Assembly (NCBI GenBank): GCA_001626765.1
Contig: LUOO01000003.1
Span: forward strand, 1 to 64,000
Length of the DNA stretch: 64,000 nucleotides
Source of the DNA: Maritimibacter sp. REDSEA-S28_B5
GTDB lineage: Bacteria; Pseudomonadota; Alphaproteobacteria; Rhodobacterales; Rhodobacteraceae
Direction of reading: 5' to 3'
Shown: positions 1-7,922 of the stretch, in pieces
How positions within the stretch are numbered: the first letter of the stretch is position 1
How the letters are laid out: each line of letters begins with the position of its first letter
Translations under genes and position numbers: made by a program
The notes under the pieces: model-generated
What the model was told of the DNA's origin: nothing
The model's input: only the letters and a program-made list of their open reading frames with translations
Databases searched by the model: none

Positions 1-3
1 GCT

Positions 4-591
4 TTGAAGCGTATCGCGATCCTGATTTCCGGGTCGGGGTCCAACATGGTGGCGCTGGCCCGACATCTGCTGGCCGGTGACGGCGCGCGGCCCGTGCTGG
101 CGCTGTCGAACGTGCCCGGAGCCGGAGGGCTTGCCAAGGCCGAGGCTCTGGGGATCGAGACCGCTGTGGTGGATCATCGCGACTTTGCCAAGGATCGCGC
201 GGCGTTCGAGACGCGGCTGATCGAGGTGATCGACGCGGCGCAACCGGACGTCATCTGTCTGGCCGGTTTCATGCGTATTCTCACGCCGACCTTCATCAAT
301 CACTACGCGGGCCGGATGCTCAACATCCACCCCTCGCTCCTCCCGAATTACAAGGGTCTTCACACTCATGCCCGCGCGATCGAGGCGGGCGATGCCGAGG
401 CGGGCTGTTCGGTGCACGAGGTGACGGCGGAACTGGACGGGGGACGGGTGCTGGGGCAGGCGCGGGTGCCGATCCTGCCGGGGGATGATGAGGCGCGCCT
501 CGCCGCGCGGGTGCTGCCGATGGAGCACCGGCTCTATCCCATGGTCCTCGACCGGTTTCTGGCGGGCGAGCGCGGCTTGCTCAACCTGTAG
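4..591 (+). CDS. purN: Phosphoribosylglycinamide formyltransferase (GART)
   Basis: This cytosolic enzyme transfers a formyl group from 10-formyl-THF to glycinamide ribonucleotide, the third step of purine synthesis. The 195-residue product has the family length. The N-terminal ribonucleotide-binding loop GSGSNM lies at about 10-15, and the catalytic triad appears as N107 and H109 in the NIHPS motif plus D145 in ELDGG. The start is a TTG at the edge of the window, which aligns with the usual family N-terminus, but the frame stays open to base 1, so an upstream start (for example overlapping purM) cannot be excluded. The next gene, rnd, starts 66 bases downstream. Confidence 0.93.
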   Translation: MKRIAILISGSGSNMVALARHLLAGDGARPVLALSNVPGAGGLAKAEALGIETAVVDHRDFAKDRAAFETRLIEVIDAAQPDVICLAGFMRILTPTFINHYAGRMLNIHPSLLPNYKGLHTHARAIEAGDAEAGCSVHEVTAELDGGRVLGQARVPILPGDDEARLAARVLPMEHRLYPMVLDRFLAGERGLLNL

Positions 592-657
592 TCGTCTCTT
601 TCAATCCCCTGCGTTTCCACGTAAACGAGACGGCAACGTGAGATAAAGATCATCCGG

Positions 658-1821
658 ATGAAGACGATTACGACGACCGAGGCGCTTGCCGACTACTGCG
701 CACGGGCAGCCACATTTCCCTATGTGACCGTGGACACGGAATTTCTGCGCGAGCGGACCTATTATTCCAAGCTCTGCCTCGTGCAGCTTGCCGTGCCGGG
801 CGACGACGACAAGGAAGACGCGGTGCTCGTCGATCCGTTGGTCGAGGGCCTGTCGCTCGAACCGCTCTACGCGCTTTTCCGCGACGAGGGCGTGGTCAAG
901 GTGTTCCACGCGGCACGTCAGGATCTCGAGATTTTCTGGGTCGATGCCGGTGTCTTTCCGTCGCCGCTTTTCGATACGCAGGTCGCGGCCATGGTCGCGG
1001 GCTTCGGCGATCAGGTCGGTTACGAGACGCTGGTGCGCAAGGTCTGCAAGGCCTCGCTCGACAAGTCGAGCCGCTTCACGGACTGGTCGCGCCGCCCGCT
1101 GACGGATGCGCAGAAGAAATACGCCATCGGCGACGTGACCTATCTGCGCGAGATCTACGAATTCCTGAAGGCGGAACTCGACAAGTCGGGCCGGGAGAAA
1201 TGGGTCAAGGAAGAGCTGTCGGTGCTGACCGATCCGGCGACCTACGACATTTCCCCGCGCGAGGCCTGGCGGCGCGTGAAGACGCGGACCAACTCGGGCC
1301 GTTTCCTGGCCGTGGTGCGGGAGCTTGCGGCGTTTCGCGAGGAGTTCGCCCAGTCACGCAACATTCCCAGAAGCCGGGTCTACAAGGACGATGCGCTGAT
1401 GGAGCTGGCCTCGACCAAACCCAAGGACATCGCGGAACTGGGCCGGTCGCGGCTGCTGCTGCGCGAGGCCCGCAAGGGCGAGATCGCGGACGGGATCCTT
1501 GCCGCGGTGGCGGCGGGGCTTGAGTGTCCGTCGTCCGATCTGCCGGAGGTCGAAAGCGACGGGCGCGAGAAGCTGCAGGTGAACCCGGCGCTGGCCGATC
1601 TGCTGCGCGTGCTCCTCAAGGCGCGCTGCGAAGAGGCGGGCGTTGCGCAGAAGCTTGTGGCTTCGGCGGCGGAACTCGACCTGCTTGCGGCCGGCAAAAA
1701 GGACGTGCCGGCGGTCAAGGGCTGGCGGGCCGAGGTCTTTGGCAAGGACGCGCTCAGGCTCTGCAAGGGCGAGCTGGCGCTCGGCGTCAAGGGCTCGAGC
1801 GTGCGGGTGATCGTGATCTGA
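658..1821 (+). CDS. rnd: Ribonuclease D
   Basis: This is a 3'-5' exoribonuclease of the DEDD family that trims tRNA and other stable RNA 3' ends. The 387-residue product carries the Exo I motif VDTEFLRE (D26, E28), a middle motif around HAARQDLEIF and a late motif with YAIGDVTYL. An HRDC-type helical domain follows at about 205-290, containing the conserved VVRELAAFREE-like helix. Length and domain order are as in other alphaproteobacterial RNase D proteins. It is the second plus-strand gene after purN and is followed by a convergent lipoprotein gene. Confidence 0.95.
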   Translation: MKTITTTEALADYCARAATFPYVTVDTEFLRERTYYSKLCLVQLAVPGDDDKEDAVLVDPLVEGLSLEPLYALFRDEGVVKVFHAARQDLEIFWVDAGVFPSPLFDTQVAAMVAGFGDQVGYETLVRKVCKASLDKSSRFTDWSRRPLTDAQKKYAIGDVTYLREIYEFLKAELDKSGREKWVKEELSVLTDPATYDISPREAWRRVKTRTNSGRFLAVVRELAAFREEFAQSRNIPRSRVYKDDALMELASTKPKDIAELGRSRLLLREARKGEIADGILAAVAAGLECPSSDLPEVESDGREKLQVNPALADLLRVLLKARCEEAGVAQKLVASAAELDLLAAGKKDVPAVKGWRAEVFGKDALRLCKGELALGVKGSSVRVIVI

Positions 1822-1856
1822 GAGGACTGGGCCGGGGGTGCCTGGCGACGAGGTGC

Positions 1857-2336
1857 CTAGCGGCGGCCCGAGGTGAGGCTGTTCGTTGCGCCCACCACGC
1901 GGATCGTGCGCGTGTCGCCCAGCGTCCGGTCCGACACGTAGTGCGCGACCGTGATGGTGCGGGAATAGACCGTGCCCTGCGGTTCGTTCCACGGCGGCGG
2001 GGCCACGTTGAACGTATAGGTCATCACGCCGTCCACGGGGTTCTCGTCGTTCTCGGGGTCGAGATCGGCCTCCCAGTAGCCCAGCGACGGCGGAACGCCT
2101 TCGGCCCGGATGAGGACGCCGCCCGAGGCGCGTTCGACCACGAGACGGGTGACCTGCTGGATCGGGCCGCGATAGTCGCGGGCGCTGTAGTCCCAGCCTT
2201 CTTCGGGTTCCACGACCACGAGTTCCACGTCGGATTTCGGTCCGAACCAGTCGAGCGGGTTCAGCGAAACGCCGCCGCCGGAGCATCCGGAAAGCGCAAC
2301 CAGTAGCGTGGTGGTGGCGATGGCACGGAAAATCAT
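1857..2336 (-). CDS. Conserved lipoprotein, function unknown
   Basis: A 159-residue exported lipoprotein. The N-terminus is a short hydrophobic signal sequence ending in the lipobox LSGC, so Cys18 should be lipidated after signal peptidase II cleavage. The mature part is small, acidic at first and beta-rich, with no catalytic motif that I recognise. It resembles conserved Rhodobacteraceae lipoproteins of unknown function. It stands alone, convergent with rnd. Confidence 0.8.
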   Translation of the reverse strand: MIFRAIATTTLLVALSGCSGGGVSLNPLDWFGPKSDVELVVVEPEEGWDYSARDYRGPIQQVTRLVVERASGGVLIRAEGVPPSLGYWEADLDPENDENPVDGVMTYTFNVAPPPWNEPQGTVYSRTITVAHYVSDRTLGDTRTIRVVGATNSLTSGRR

Positions 2337-2500
2337 GTGTGTCCCCCTGATCCTGTCAAATTGACTAGCCGAAAGCGGGGCGTTTGAAAACCCGCATCTC
2401 GCGGCCAGATGCGTTTGACGGCCCGCCTTTCGCGGTTTGACCTTTCCGGGACGCGGGCATAGGTGAAAGCGCGAAGCAGGGACCTGACGGAGTTTGCGCG

Positions 2501-2911
2501 ATGGCCACCGAGAGTTTTGAAGCGATTGTCGAGGATTTCGAGTTTCTGGACGATTGGGAAGACCGCTATGCGCTCGTCATAGACATGGGGCGTGCGATGC
2601 CGCCGCTCGAAGACGCGTTGAAGGTGCCCGCGACCAAGGTGGACGGCTGCGCTTCGCAGGTCTGGCTGTTTCCCGAGATCGAGGGCGGCGTGTTCAGGTT
2701 TCGGGGCGAGTCCGATGCTCTGATCGTGCGCGGGCTGATCGCGGTCTTGGGCGCGCTTTATAATGGGGTGCCCGTGGCAGACGTGCCGAAGATCGACGCG
2801 AAGGCGGAACTCGCCCGGCTGTCGCTCGAGGACAACCTGTCGTCACAGCGCTCGAACGGGCTCAAGGCGATGATCCAGCGGATCAACAAGCTGGCGGTCG
2901 AGGCGGCCTGA
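2501..2911 (+). CDS. sufE: SufE-family cysteine desulfuration protein
   Basis: SufE accepts persulfide sulfur from the cysteine desulfurase SufS and passes it to the Suf Fe-S cluster scaffold. The 136-residue product has the family fold order: an N-terminal helix, then the active-site loop VDGCASQVWL with acceptor Cys50. The typical FRGESDALIVRGLIAVL stretch follows, and the C-terminus has the LSSQRSNGLKAM motif of the family. No other suf genes are nearby, which is common for sufE in this group. Confidence 0.93.
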   Translation: MATESFEAIVEDFEFLDDWEDRYALVIDMGRAMPPLEDALKVPATKVDGCASQVWLFPEIEGGVFRFRGESDALIVRGLIAVLGALYNGVPVADVPKIDAKAELARLSLEDNLSSQRSNGLKAMIQRINKLAVEAA

Positions 2912-3034
2912 TCGCGCGATTCCCCATGGGGTTTCGGCTTCCGGCTGCGCCGCATCCCGACCGTTGCGGGGGCCAGCCCCCCGCACCCCCCGTTTGAGAG
3001 GTCCTCGGACCCCTCCAAACCTCCCCGAGGATAT

Positions 3035-3688
3035 TCATGAACCAGAGAAGCGGGGGACCTCGAGCGGGGTGAGGGCGGCTGCGAGGTCGCCGTAGCCCGT
3101 GAACCGGCGCTCATAGGCGAGGCCGAGTTTTTCGGCGGCGGCGCGGGCGGCGGCGTCGAGGGCGGGGTCCTCGGTCTGGGCGAGGTAGACAAGTTTCTCG
3201 TAGTTCCCGAAATAGGCGTCGCGCAATTGCGGGTGGCGGTCGAGGCCCAGGGGTTTGGTGACAAAGGCGTCGAACTGGCGGGCGAGGAAATCGGTGAGGT
3301 AGAAAGCGGTGACTTCGCCATGGGCGGCGAAGGTGTCGTTGCCTTCGAAGAAGCTGTAGCAGTGGGGACCGGCGATCATTTCCGCGTCGTGCTTTCGCGC
3401 AACGGCCTCGATCGCGCCGCCCGAACCGCAATCGGCATAAGCGATGAACACGCGGTCGTAGTGCGGTGCCTGTTCGGTGATAAGCGCGTCGAGCGCCGGG
3501 GCGATTCTGTCGGGGCGGTTGTGCAGGATCGCGGGCAGGCAGGTGAGGTCGAGGTGATCCATGCCATTGGCGTCGCGGATCGCGAGGATTTCGCGGGCGA
3601 GCGCGCCGCAGGCCACGACCAGGACGCGGCCCGCGCCGCTGGGGGCAAGGCCCTCGGTGGTCAGGGTGGTGTCGGAGAGCGTGGTCAC
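3035..3688 (-). CDS. DUF1638 domain protein
   Basis: A 217-residue soluble protein matching DUF1638, a family often found near corrinoid proteins and cobalamin-dependent methyltransferases. Visible features are a Gly/Ala-rich start (VLVVACGALARE), a Cys-containing loop YADCGSGG and PHCYSFFEG in the middle. The start is a GTG whose bases overlap the TGA of the upstream ybjQ-like gene (GTGA), so the two are translationally coupled. Function is unproven. Its place downstream of a corrinoid protein gene at 4552-5253 suggests a role in methyl transfer or corrinoid handling. Confidence 0.85.
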   Translation of the reverse strand: MTTLSDTTLTTEGLAPSGAGRVLVVACGALAREILAIRDANGMDHLDLTCLPAILHNRPDRIAPALDALITEQAPHYDRVFIAYADCGSGGAIEAVARKHDAEMIAGPHCYSFFEGNDTFAAHGEVTAFYLTDFLARQFDAFVTKPLGLDRHPQLRDAYFGNYEKLVYLAQTEDPALDAAARAAAEKLGLAYERRFTGYGDLAAALTPLEVPRFSGS

Positions 3689-4011
3689 TTGAGCCGGACG
3701 GCAGTGCCATAGGCGAGAATCTCGCTCGCGCCCTGCGCGATGGTCGAGGTCTCGAGCCGCGCGCCGACGACGGCATCGGCGCCCATCGTTCGCGCCTCGG
3801 CGATCATACGGTCGAGTGCCTGTTCGCGGGCACCGGCAAGGAGGGCTGCGTATTCGCGGACCTCACCGCCGACGAGGTTGCGCAGACTGGCAACGATGTC
3901 GGACCCGATGTGTTTGGCGCGCACGGTCGAGCCGCGCACGAGGCCGAGGGTCTGCGCGATCTCGCGCCCCGGCAGGCTGTCGGTGGTGACGACGATCATC
4001 TCGGGGGTCAT
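3685..4011 (-). CDS. YbjQ/UPF0145 family protein
   Basis: A 108-residue protein of the YbjQ family (also called heavy-metal-binding domain), which forms small pentameric rings of unknown function. Family signatures are the start MIVVTTDSLPG, the segment GLVRGSTVRAKH and the C-terminal GADAVVGARLETS followed by a strand ending YGTAVRL. The first ATG at 4011 overlaps the stop of the small membrane protein upstream (ATGA); an internal ATG four codons later is also possible. It overlaps the DUF1638 gene by four bases. Confidence 0.85.
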   Translation of the reverse strand: MTPEMIVVTTDSLPGREIAQTLGLVRGSTVRAKHIGSDIVASLRNLVGGEVREYAALLAGAREQALDRMIAEARTMGADAVVGARLETSTIAQGASEILAYGTAVRLK

Positions 4012-4223
4012 TTCTCTATCCGGTCGTAGTGGTCGTCTTCGCGGTTGGACAGGCGGTCTGCGATGACGCGCCAGAGGATCGTCACGACGAGGACGACGGG
4101 GACGATCGCGAGCCAGCCGAGGGGCATCTGGGTCGACGCGGCGACGAGCGTGCCGATCCAGACGGTCGCCCCGGCGGCGGCGATGACGATCACGAGGATA
4201 AGGACGAATTTGTCGAGCGGCAT
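4008..4223 (-). CDS. Small two-helix membrane protein
   Basis: A 71-residue protein with two predicted transmembrane helices, at about 5-28 and 36-54, and a charged C-terminal tail (REDDHYDRIEK). I chose the start at 4223 because AGGAG lies a few bases upstream; the frame stays open further up, with an alternative start at 4274. It overlaps the ybjQ-like gene by four bases, so it belongs to the same transcription unit. No function is recognised. Confidence 0.65.
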   Translation of the reverse strand: MPLDKFVLILVIVIAAAGATVWIGTLVAASTQMPLGWLAIVPVVLVVTILWRVIADRLSNREDDHYDRIEK

Positions 4224-4283
4224 GAAGGCTCCTTTCCCTCTCACGAAGATGGGGATCGTGGCCACGGAGGTCAATCGGGCGGG

Positions 4284-4460
4284 TCAATCGCGCGGTTTGC
4301 GCAGGGCGTTCACGGCAAGTGTGCAGAGGAGCACCAGCGGCAGGAGCGCGTAGACAACCTGTTGCGACAGGTGTTCGGTGACGATCGCCTCGACGAGAAC
4401 ATAGGCGGCAAGCGCGCCCGTGAGGAGGGCGAGGGCTGCGAGGAAGACTTTGCGGGGCAT
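4284..4460 (-). CDS. Tiny membrane protein, function unknown
   Basis: A 58-residue product with two hydrophobic helices, about 5-26 and 35-51, and a basic C-terminus (ALRKPRD). It lies between the corrinoid protein gene and the other small membrane protein in a minus-strand run. I cannot assign a family. The start at 4460 gives a plausible membrane protein; longer in-frame starts produce only low-complexity upstream sequence. Confidence 0.5.
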   Translation of the reverse strand: MPRKVFLAALALLTGALAAYVLVEAIVTEHLSQQVVYALLPLVLLCTLAVNALRKPRD

Positions 4461-4551
4461 CGCGGGGGCCGATCGTGAGGGCGTGATCCGCAGCAGATGT
4501 GGGTGACACGGCCCCGGGTCAACCCCGGGGCGCGTTGTCTTCAGGTCGAGG

Positions 4552-5253
<702 letters not shown>

Positions 5254-5394
5254 GTCGCTAATCCTCTGGCGTCGCGCTGTTATTCCTCGTCCTTACATGG
5301 GGTCAATTGTCGCGGCAATGCCCGCCAATTGCGACATTCGGGATATCTCGGGCGACCTTTACCACGCCGGGATTAATGTTCTACAAATGTTCTC

Positions 5395-6474
5395 ATGATT
5401 GAGTCGCGCAACATCGAGAAAGAGCGTCGCAGGTCACGCGGGGCCGGGTCGAACGAGACCGGTCGCTTCGAGCGTTTGTCGAGGGTCGAGATCGACGACG
5501 GCTGGGAGCGCGAGGGCGAAGCGGCGTTCAAGACCGAGGTGCGGCTCGAAGTTTCACGGTCCGCGATCACGAAGAACACCTCGCCCGACGTGTCCTTTGA
5601 CCGCTCGATCAACCCCTACCGGGGGTGCGAGCACGGCTGTGTCTACTGCTTCGCGCGGCCCTCGCATGCCTGGCTCGGCATGTCGCCGGGGCTGGATTTC
5701 GAGACGCGGCTGGTGGCGCGGCCCGGGATCGGTGCGGTGCTCGCGCGCGAGCTTGGGCGCAAGAGCTACCGGCCCGCGACCATCGCGATCGGGACGAACA
5801 CCGACCCCTATCAGCCCATCGAGGGCAAGATGCGGGTCATGCGCGAGGTGCTTGAAGTGCTCTGGGCGCATCGGCATCCGGTGGGCATCGTGACCAAAGG
5901 CACGCTCATCGAGCGCGACCTCGACCTGCTGGCACCCATGGCTGCCGAAGGGCTGGTGCATGTGGGGGTGTCGGTCACGACGCTCGACCGCAACCTCGCG
6001 CGGCGAATGGAGCCGCGTTGTCCCACGCCCGCGCGGCGGCTCGAGACGATCCGCGCGCTGTCGGCGGCGGGGGTGCCGGTGCGGGTCATGGCCTCGCCCA
6101 TGATCCCTGCGCTGACCGATGCGGAGCTCGAGAACATCCTGACCGCCGGGCGCGAGGCGGGGGCGCGGGCCGCGAGCTGGATCATGCTGCGCCTGCCGCT
6201 CGAGGTGTCGGCGCTGTTTCGCGACTGGCTGGGCGAGCATTACCCGGAACGGGCGGCACGGATCATGGGGCATCTGCGTGAAATGCACGGGGGCAAGGAC
6301 TATGACCCGACCTTCGGCAAGCGGATGCGGGGCGAGGGGGCCTATGCTGAGCTTATCGCGCGACGTTTCGAAGTGGCGAAGGCGCGGCTCGGGTTCGAGG
6401 ATCGGCTGCCGGCCTTGGCGCTGGACAAGTTCCGGGTGCCGCGCGAGCCGTCGGCGCAGCTTGAATTGTTTTGA
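5395..6474 (+). CDS. PA0069-family radical SAM protein
   Basis: A 359-residue radical SAM protein related to the spore-photoproduct-lyase-like PA0069 group. The [4Fe-4S] cluster motif is visible as Cys78, Cys82 and Cys85 in GCEHGCVYC, preceded by the family segment SINPYRG. A TIM-barrel-like middle contains AIGTNTDPYQP and IVTKGTLIERD. The substrate is unknown. It is divergent from the corrinoid protein gene and followed 15 bases later by the GFA-family gene, so those two may be co-transcribed. Confidence 0.9.
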   Translation: MIESRNIEKERRRSRGAGSNETGRFERLSRVEIDDGWEREGEAAFKTEVRLEVSRSAITKNTSPDVSFDRSINPYRGCEHGCVYCFARPSHAWLGMSPGLDFETRLVARPGIGAVLARELGRKSYRPATIAIGTNTDPYQPIEGKMRVMREVLEVLWAHRHPVGIVTKGTLIERDLDLLAPMAAEGLVHVGVSVTTLDRNLARRMEPRCPTPARRLETIRALSAAGVPVRVMASPMIPALTDAELENILTAGREAGARAASWIMLRLPLEVSALFRDWLGEHYPERAARIMGHLREMHGGKDYDPTFGKRMRGEGAYAELIARRFEVAKARLGFEDRLPALALDKFRVPREPSAQLELF

Positions 6475-6489
6475 GGGAGGGACAGGAGC

Positions 6490-6846
6490 ATGGCGACAGA
6501 ACACTACACGGGCGGCTGCCAATGTGGCGCGGTGAGCTATGAAGTCGAGGTGGATCTGGCGGGGGCGGTGACGTGCAACTGCTCGCGCTGCGAGCGGTTG
6601 GGGTTCACTTTGGTTTTCGCGCCGCGTTCTGCGTTCACCTTGCTCGCGGGCGAGGATGCGGTCACGGAGTTTCGCTTTGCGAGCCGGACGATCCGGCATC
6701 TTTTCTGCGCGACCTGCGGGGTCGAGAGCTTCGCTTATGGCATGATGCCGGACGGGACCGAGACGGTGGCGGTCAACGCCAATTGCCTCGACGGGGTCGA
6801 TCCGCGCGCCCTGACGGCCCATCATTACGACGGGGCGTCGATGTAG
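6490..6846 (+). CDS. GFA-family (CENP-V type) zinc protein
   Basis: A 118-residue protein of the GFA family, named after a glutathione-dependent formaldehyde-activating enzyme, although most members have no proven activity. The zinc-binding cysteine pattern is complete: Cys10 and Cys12 (GGCQCG), Cys29, Cys31 and Cys34 (CNCSRC), then Cys72 and Cys75 (FCATC). It starts 15 bases after the radical SAM gene. As annotated, its 3' end overlaps the convergent methyltransferase ORF by 22 bases; a frame-corrected methyltransferase would end at 6863 and remove that overlap. Confidence 0.88.
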   Translation: MATEHYTGGCQCGAVSYEVEVDLAGAVTCNCSRCERLGFTLVFAPRSAFTLLAGEDAVTEFRFASRTIRHLFCATCGVESFAYGMMPDGTETVAVNANCLDGVDPRALTAHHYDGASM

Positions 6847-7841
6847 CGGTCTGTCGCGGGGATCAGCTCCGGCGGCGGCCGCGCCTTTCGCGGGGCGCGG
6901 GGCCCTTGTCGTCGGTGCCGTCCGAGACCGAGGAAAAGCCGCCAAGTGCCGCCTCGTTCCAGTGCCTCGCGCATCGAGCGCAGGTGCTCGGTCGTCGTGC
7001 CGCAGCAACCGCCGATGATCGTCGCGCCGCAGTCGCGGGCGAGGACGGCGTAATCGGCCATGAGCTCGGGCGTGCCATCATAGTGGATGTGGCCGTGGAC
7101 GTATTTCGGGATCCCCGCGTTGCCTTTGGCAATGGTCGGGATCGTGGCCCCCGCCGTGGTGAAGCCCAGCACGGTGCGCAGGAGGTCAGAGGCGCCGACG
7201 CCGCAGTTCGCGCCGAAGCCAAGCGGCGGGTTGGGCAGCGTTTCAACCAGTTTCGCCATGGCCGCCGACGTCACGCCCATCATGGTCCGGCCCGCCGTGT
7301 CGAAGCTCATCGTGCCGCACCAGGGCATGTCGGCAAGCTCGGCGGCGCGCGCGGCAGCCTTGTATTCCTCGGGCGCGGAAATGGTTTCGACCCAGAGCAC
7401 GTCGGCGCCGCCTTCCTTGAGCGCCTCGGCCTGTTCGTGAAACATCTCGACCGCGCCCTCATAGGACAGCGGTCCCATGGGCTGCATGATTTCGCCGGTC
7501 GGGCCCATGGAACCTGCGACAACCACGGTGCGGCCCGCCTTGTCGGCGATTTCGCGTCCCAGTTCGGCGGCGATGCGATTGAGCTCGCCCACCCGGTCCT
7601 GTGCGTCGTGCAGCTTTAGCCGCGAGGCGGTGCCACCGAAGCTGTTGGTGAGAAAGATGTCCGACCCTGCGTCGACCGCACCCTTGTAGAGCGCACGAAT
7701 GCGGTCGGGGTATTCGACGTTCCACATCTCGGGCGCGTCGCCGGAGGTGAGGCCCATGTTGAAGAGCGTGGTGCCGGTCGCTCCGTCGGCCATGAGCCAG
7801 TCGTTCTCGGAAAGGAGTTTGGCGAGCGCGTTCTGGGACAT
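6825..7841 (-). CDS. bmt: Homocysteine S-methyltransferase, shifted C-terminus
   Basis: A zinc-dependent homocysteine S-methyltransferase of the betaine-homocysteine / MetH N-terminal type. A TIM barrel begins LMADGATGTTL. The zinc ligands are one Cys in GANCGVG and the pair in IGGCCGTT. The start at 7841 (MSQNAL) fits the family; an earlier ATG at 7895 is open. After the zinc site the reading frame appears wrong. The ORF ends in a basic, Pro-rich tail, while another frame ending at 6863 encodes AALGGFSSVSDGTDDKGP followed by an Arg-rich tail, which looks like the normal C-terminus of roseobacter homologues. A loss of about a dozen codons near 6955 would explain this. The core enzyme is intact. 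Together with the corrinoid protein it may form a split methionine synthase. Confidence 0.85.
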   Translation of the reverse strand: MSQNALAKLLSENDWLMADGATGTTLFNMGLTSGDAPEMWNVEYPDRIRALYKGAVDAGSDIFLTNSFGGTASRLKLHDAQDRVGELNRIAAELGREIADKAGRTVVVAGSMGPTGEIMQPMGPLSYEGAVEMFHEQAEALKEGGADVLWVETISAPEEYKAAARAAELADMPWCGTMSFDTAGRTMMGVTSAAMAKLVETLPNPPLGFGANCGVGASDLLRTVLGFTTAGATIPTIAKGNAGIPKYVHGHIHYDGTPELMADYAVLARDCGATIIGGCCGTTTEHLRSMREALERGGTWRLFLGLGRHRRQGPRAPRKARPPPELIPATDRYIDAPS

Positions 7842-7879
7842 GGGGGCCTCGGTTCCGGGAAGTGCTGAAGGGATCGGTC

Positions 7880-7922
7880 GCGGTCCCTTTGCCACGAAAG
7901 GCGTTGAGGTTCAATCAGCCTA
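7880..7922 (-). promoter_or_regulatory. SAM-II-like motif before bmt (tentative)
   Basis: Between the mprF-like stop and bmt the minus strand reads a short stem AGGC...GCCT enclosing UGAUUGAACC, then GGCAAAGGG. This layout resembles a SAM-II/SAM-V aptamer (stem, UGAUUU-AACC loop, then GCUAAA-GG). An alternative hairpin AAGGGA/TCCCTT at about 7868-7889 would compete with the pseudoknot strand. The critical U of GCUAAA is replaced, and the motif overlaps the upstream stop codon, so this may be chance. A sulfur-amino-acid methyltransferase downstream is the expected context. Confidence 0.22.

Noticed and set aside
1354..2286. Long minus-strand ORF antisense to rnd
   Set aside because: Arg/Gly-rich, no family features; it is a high-GC shadow of rnd and of the lipoprotein gene.
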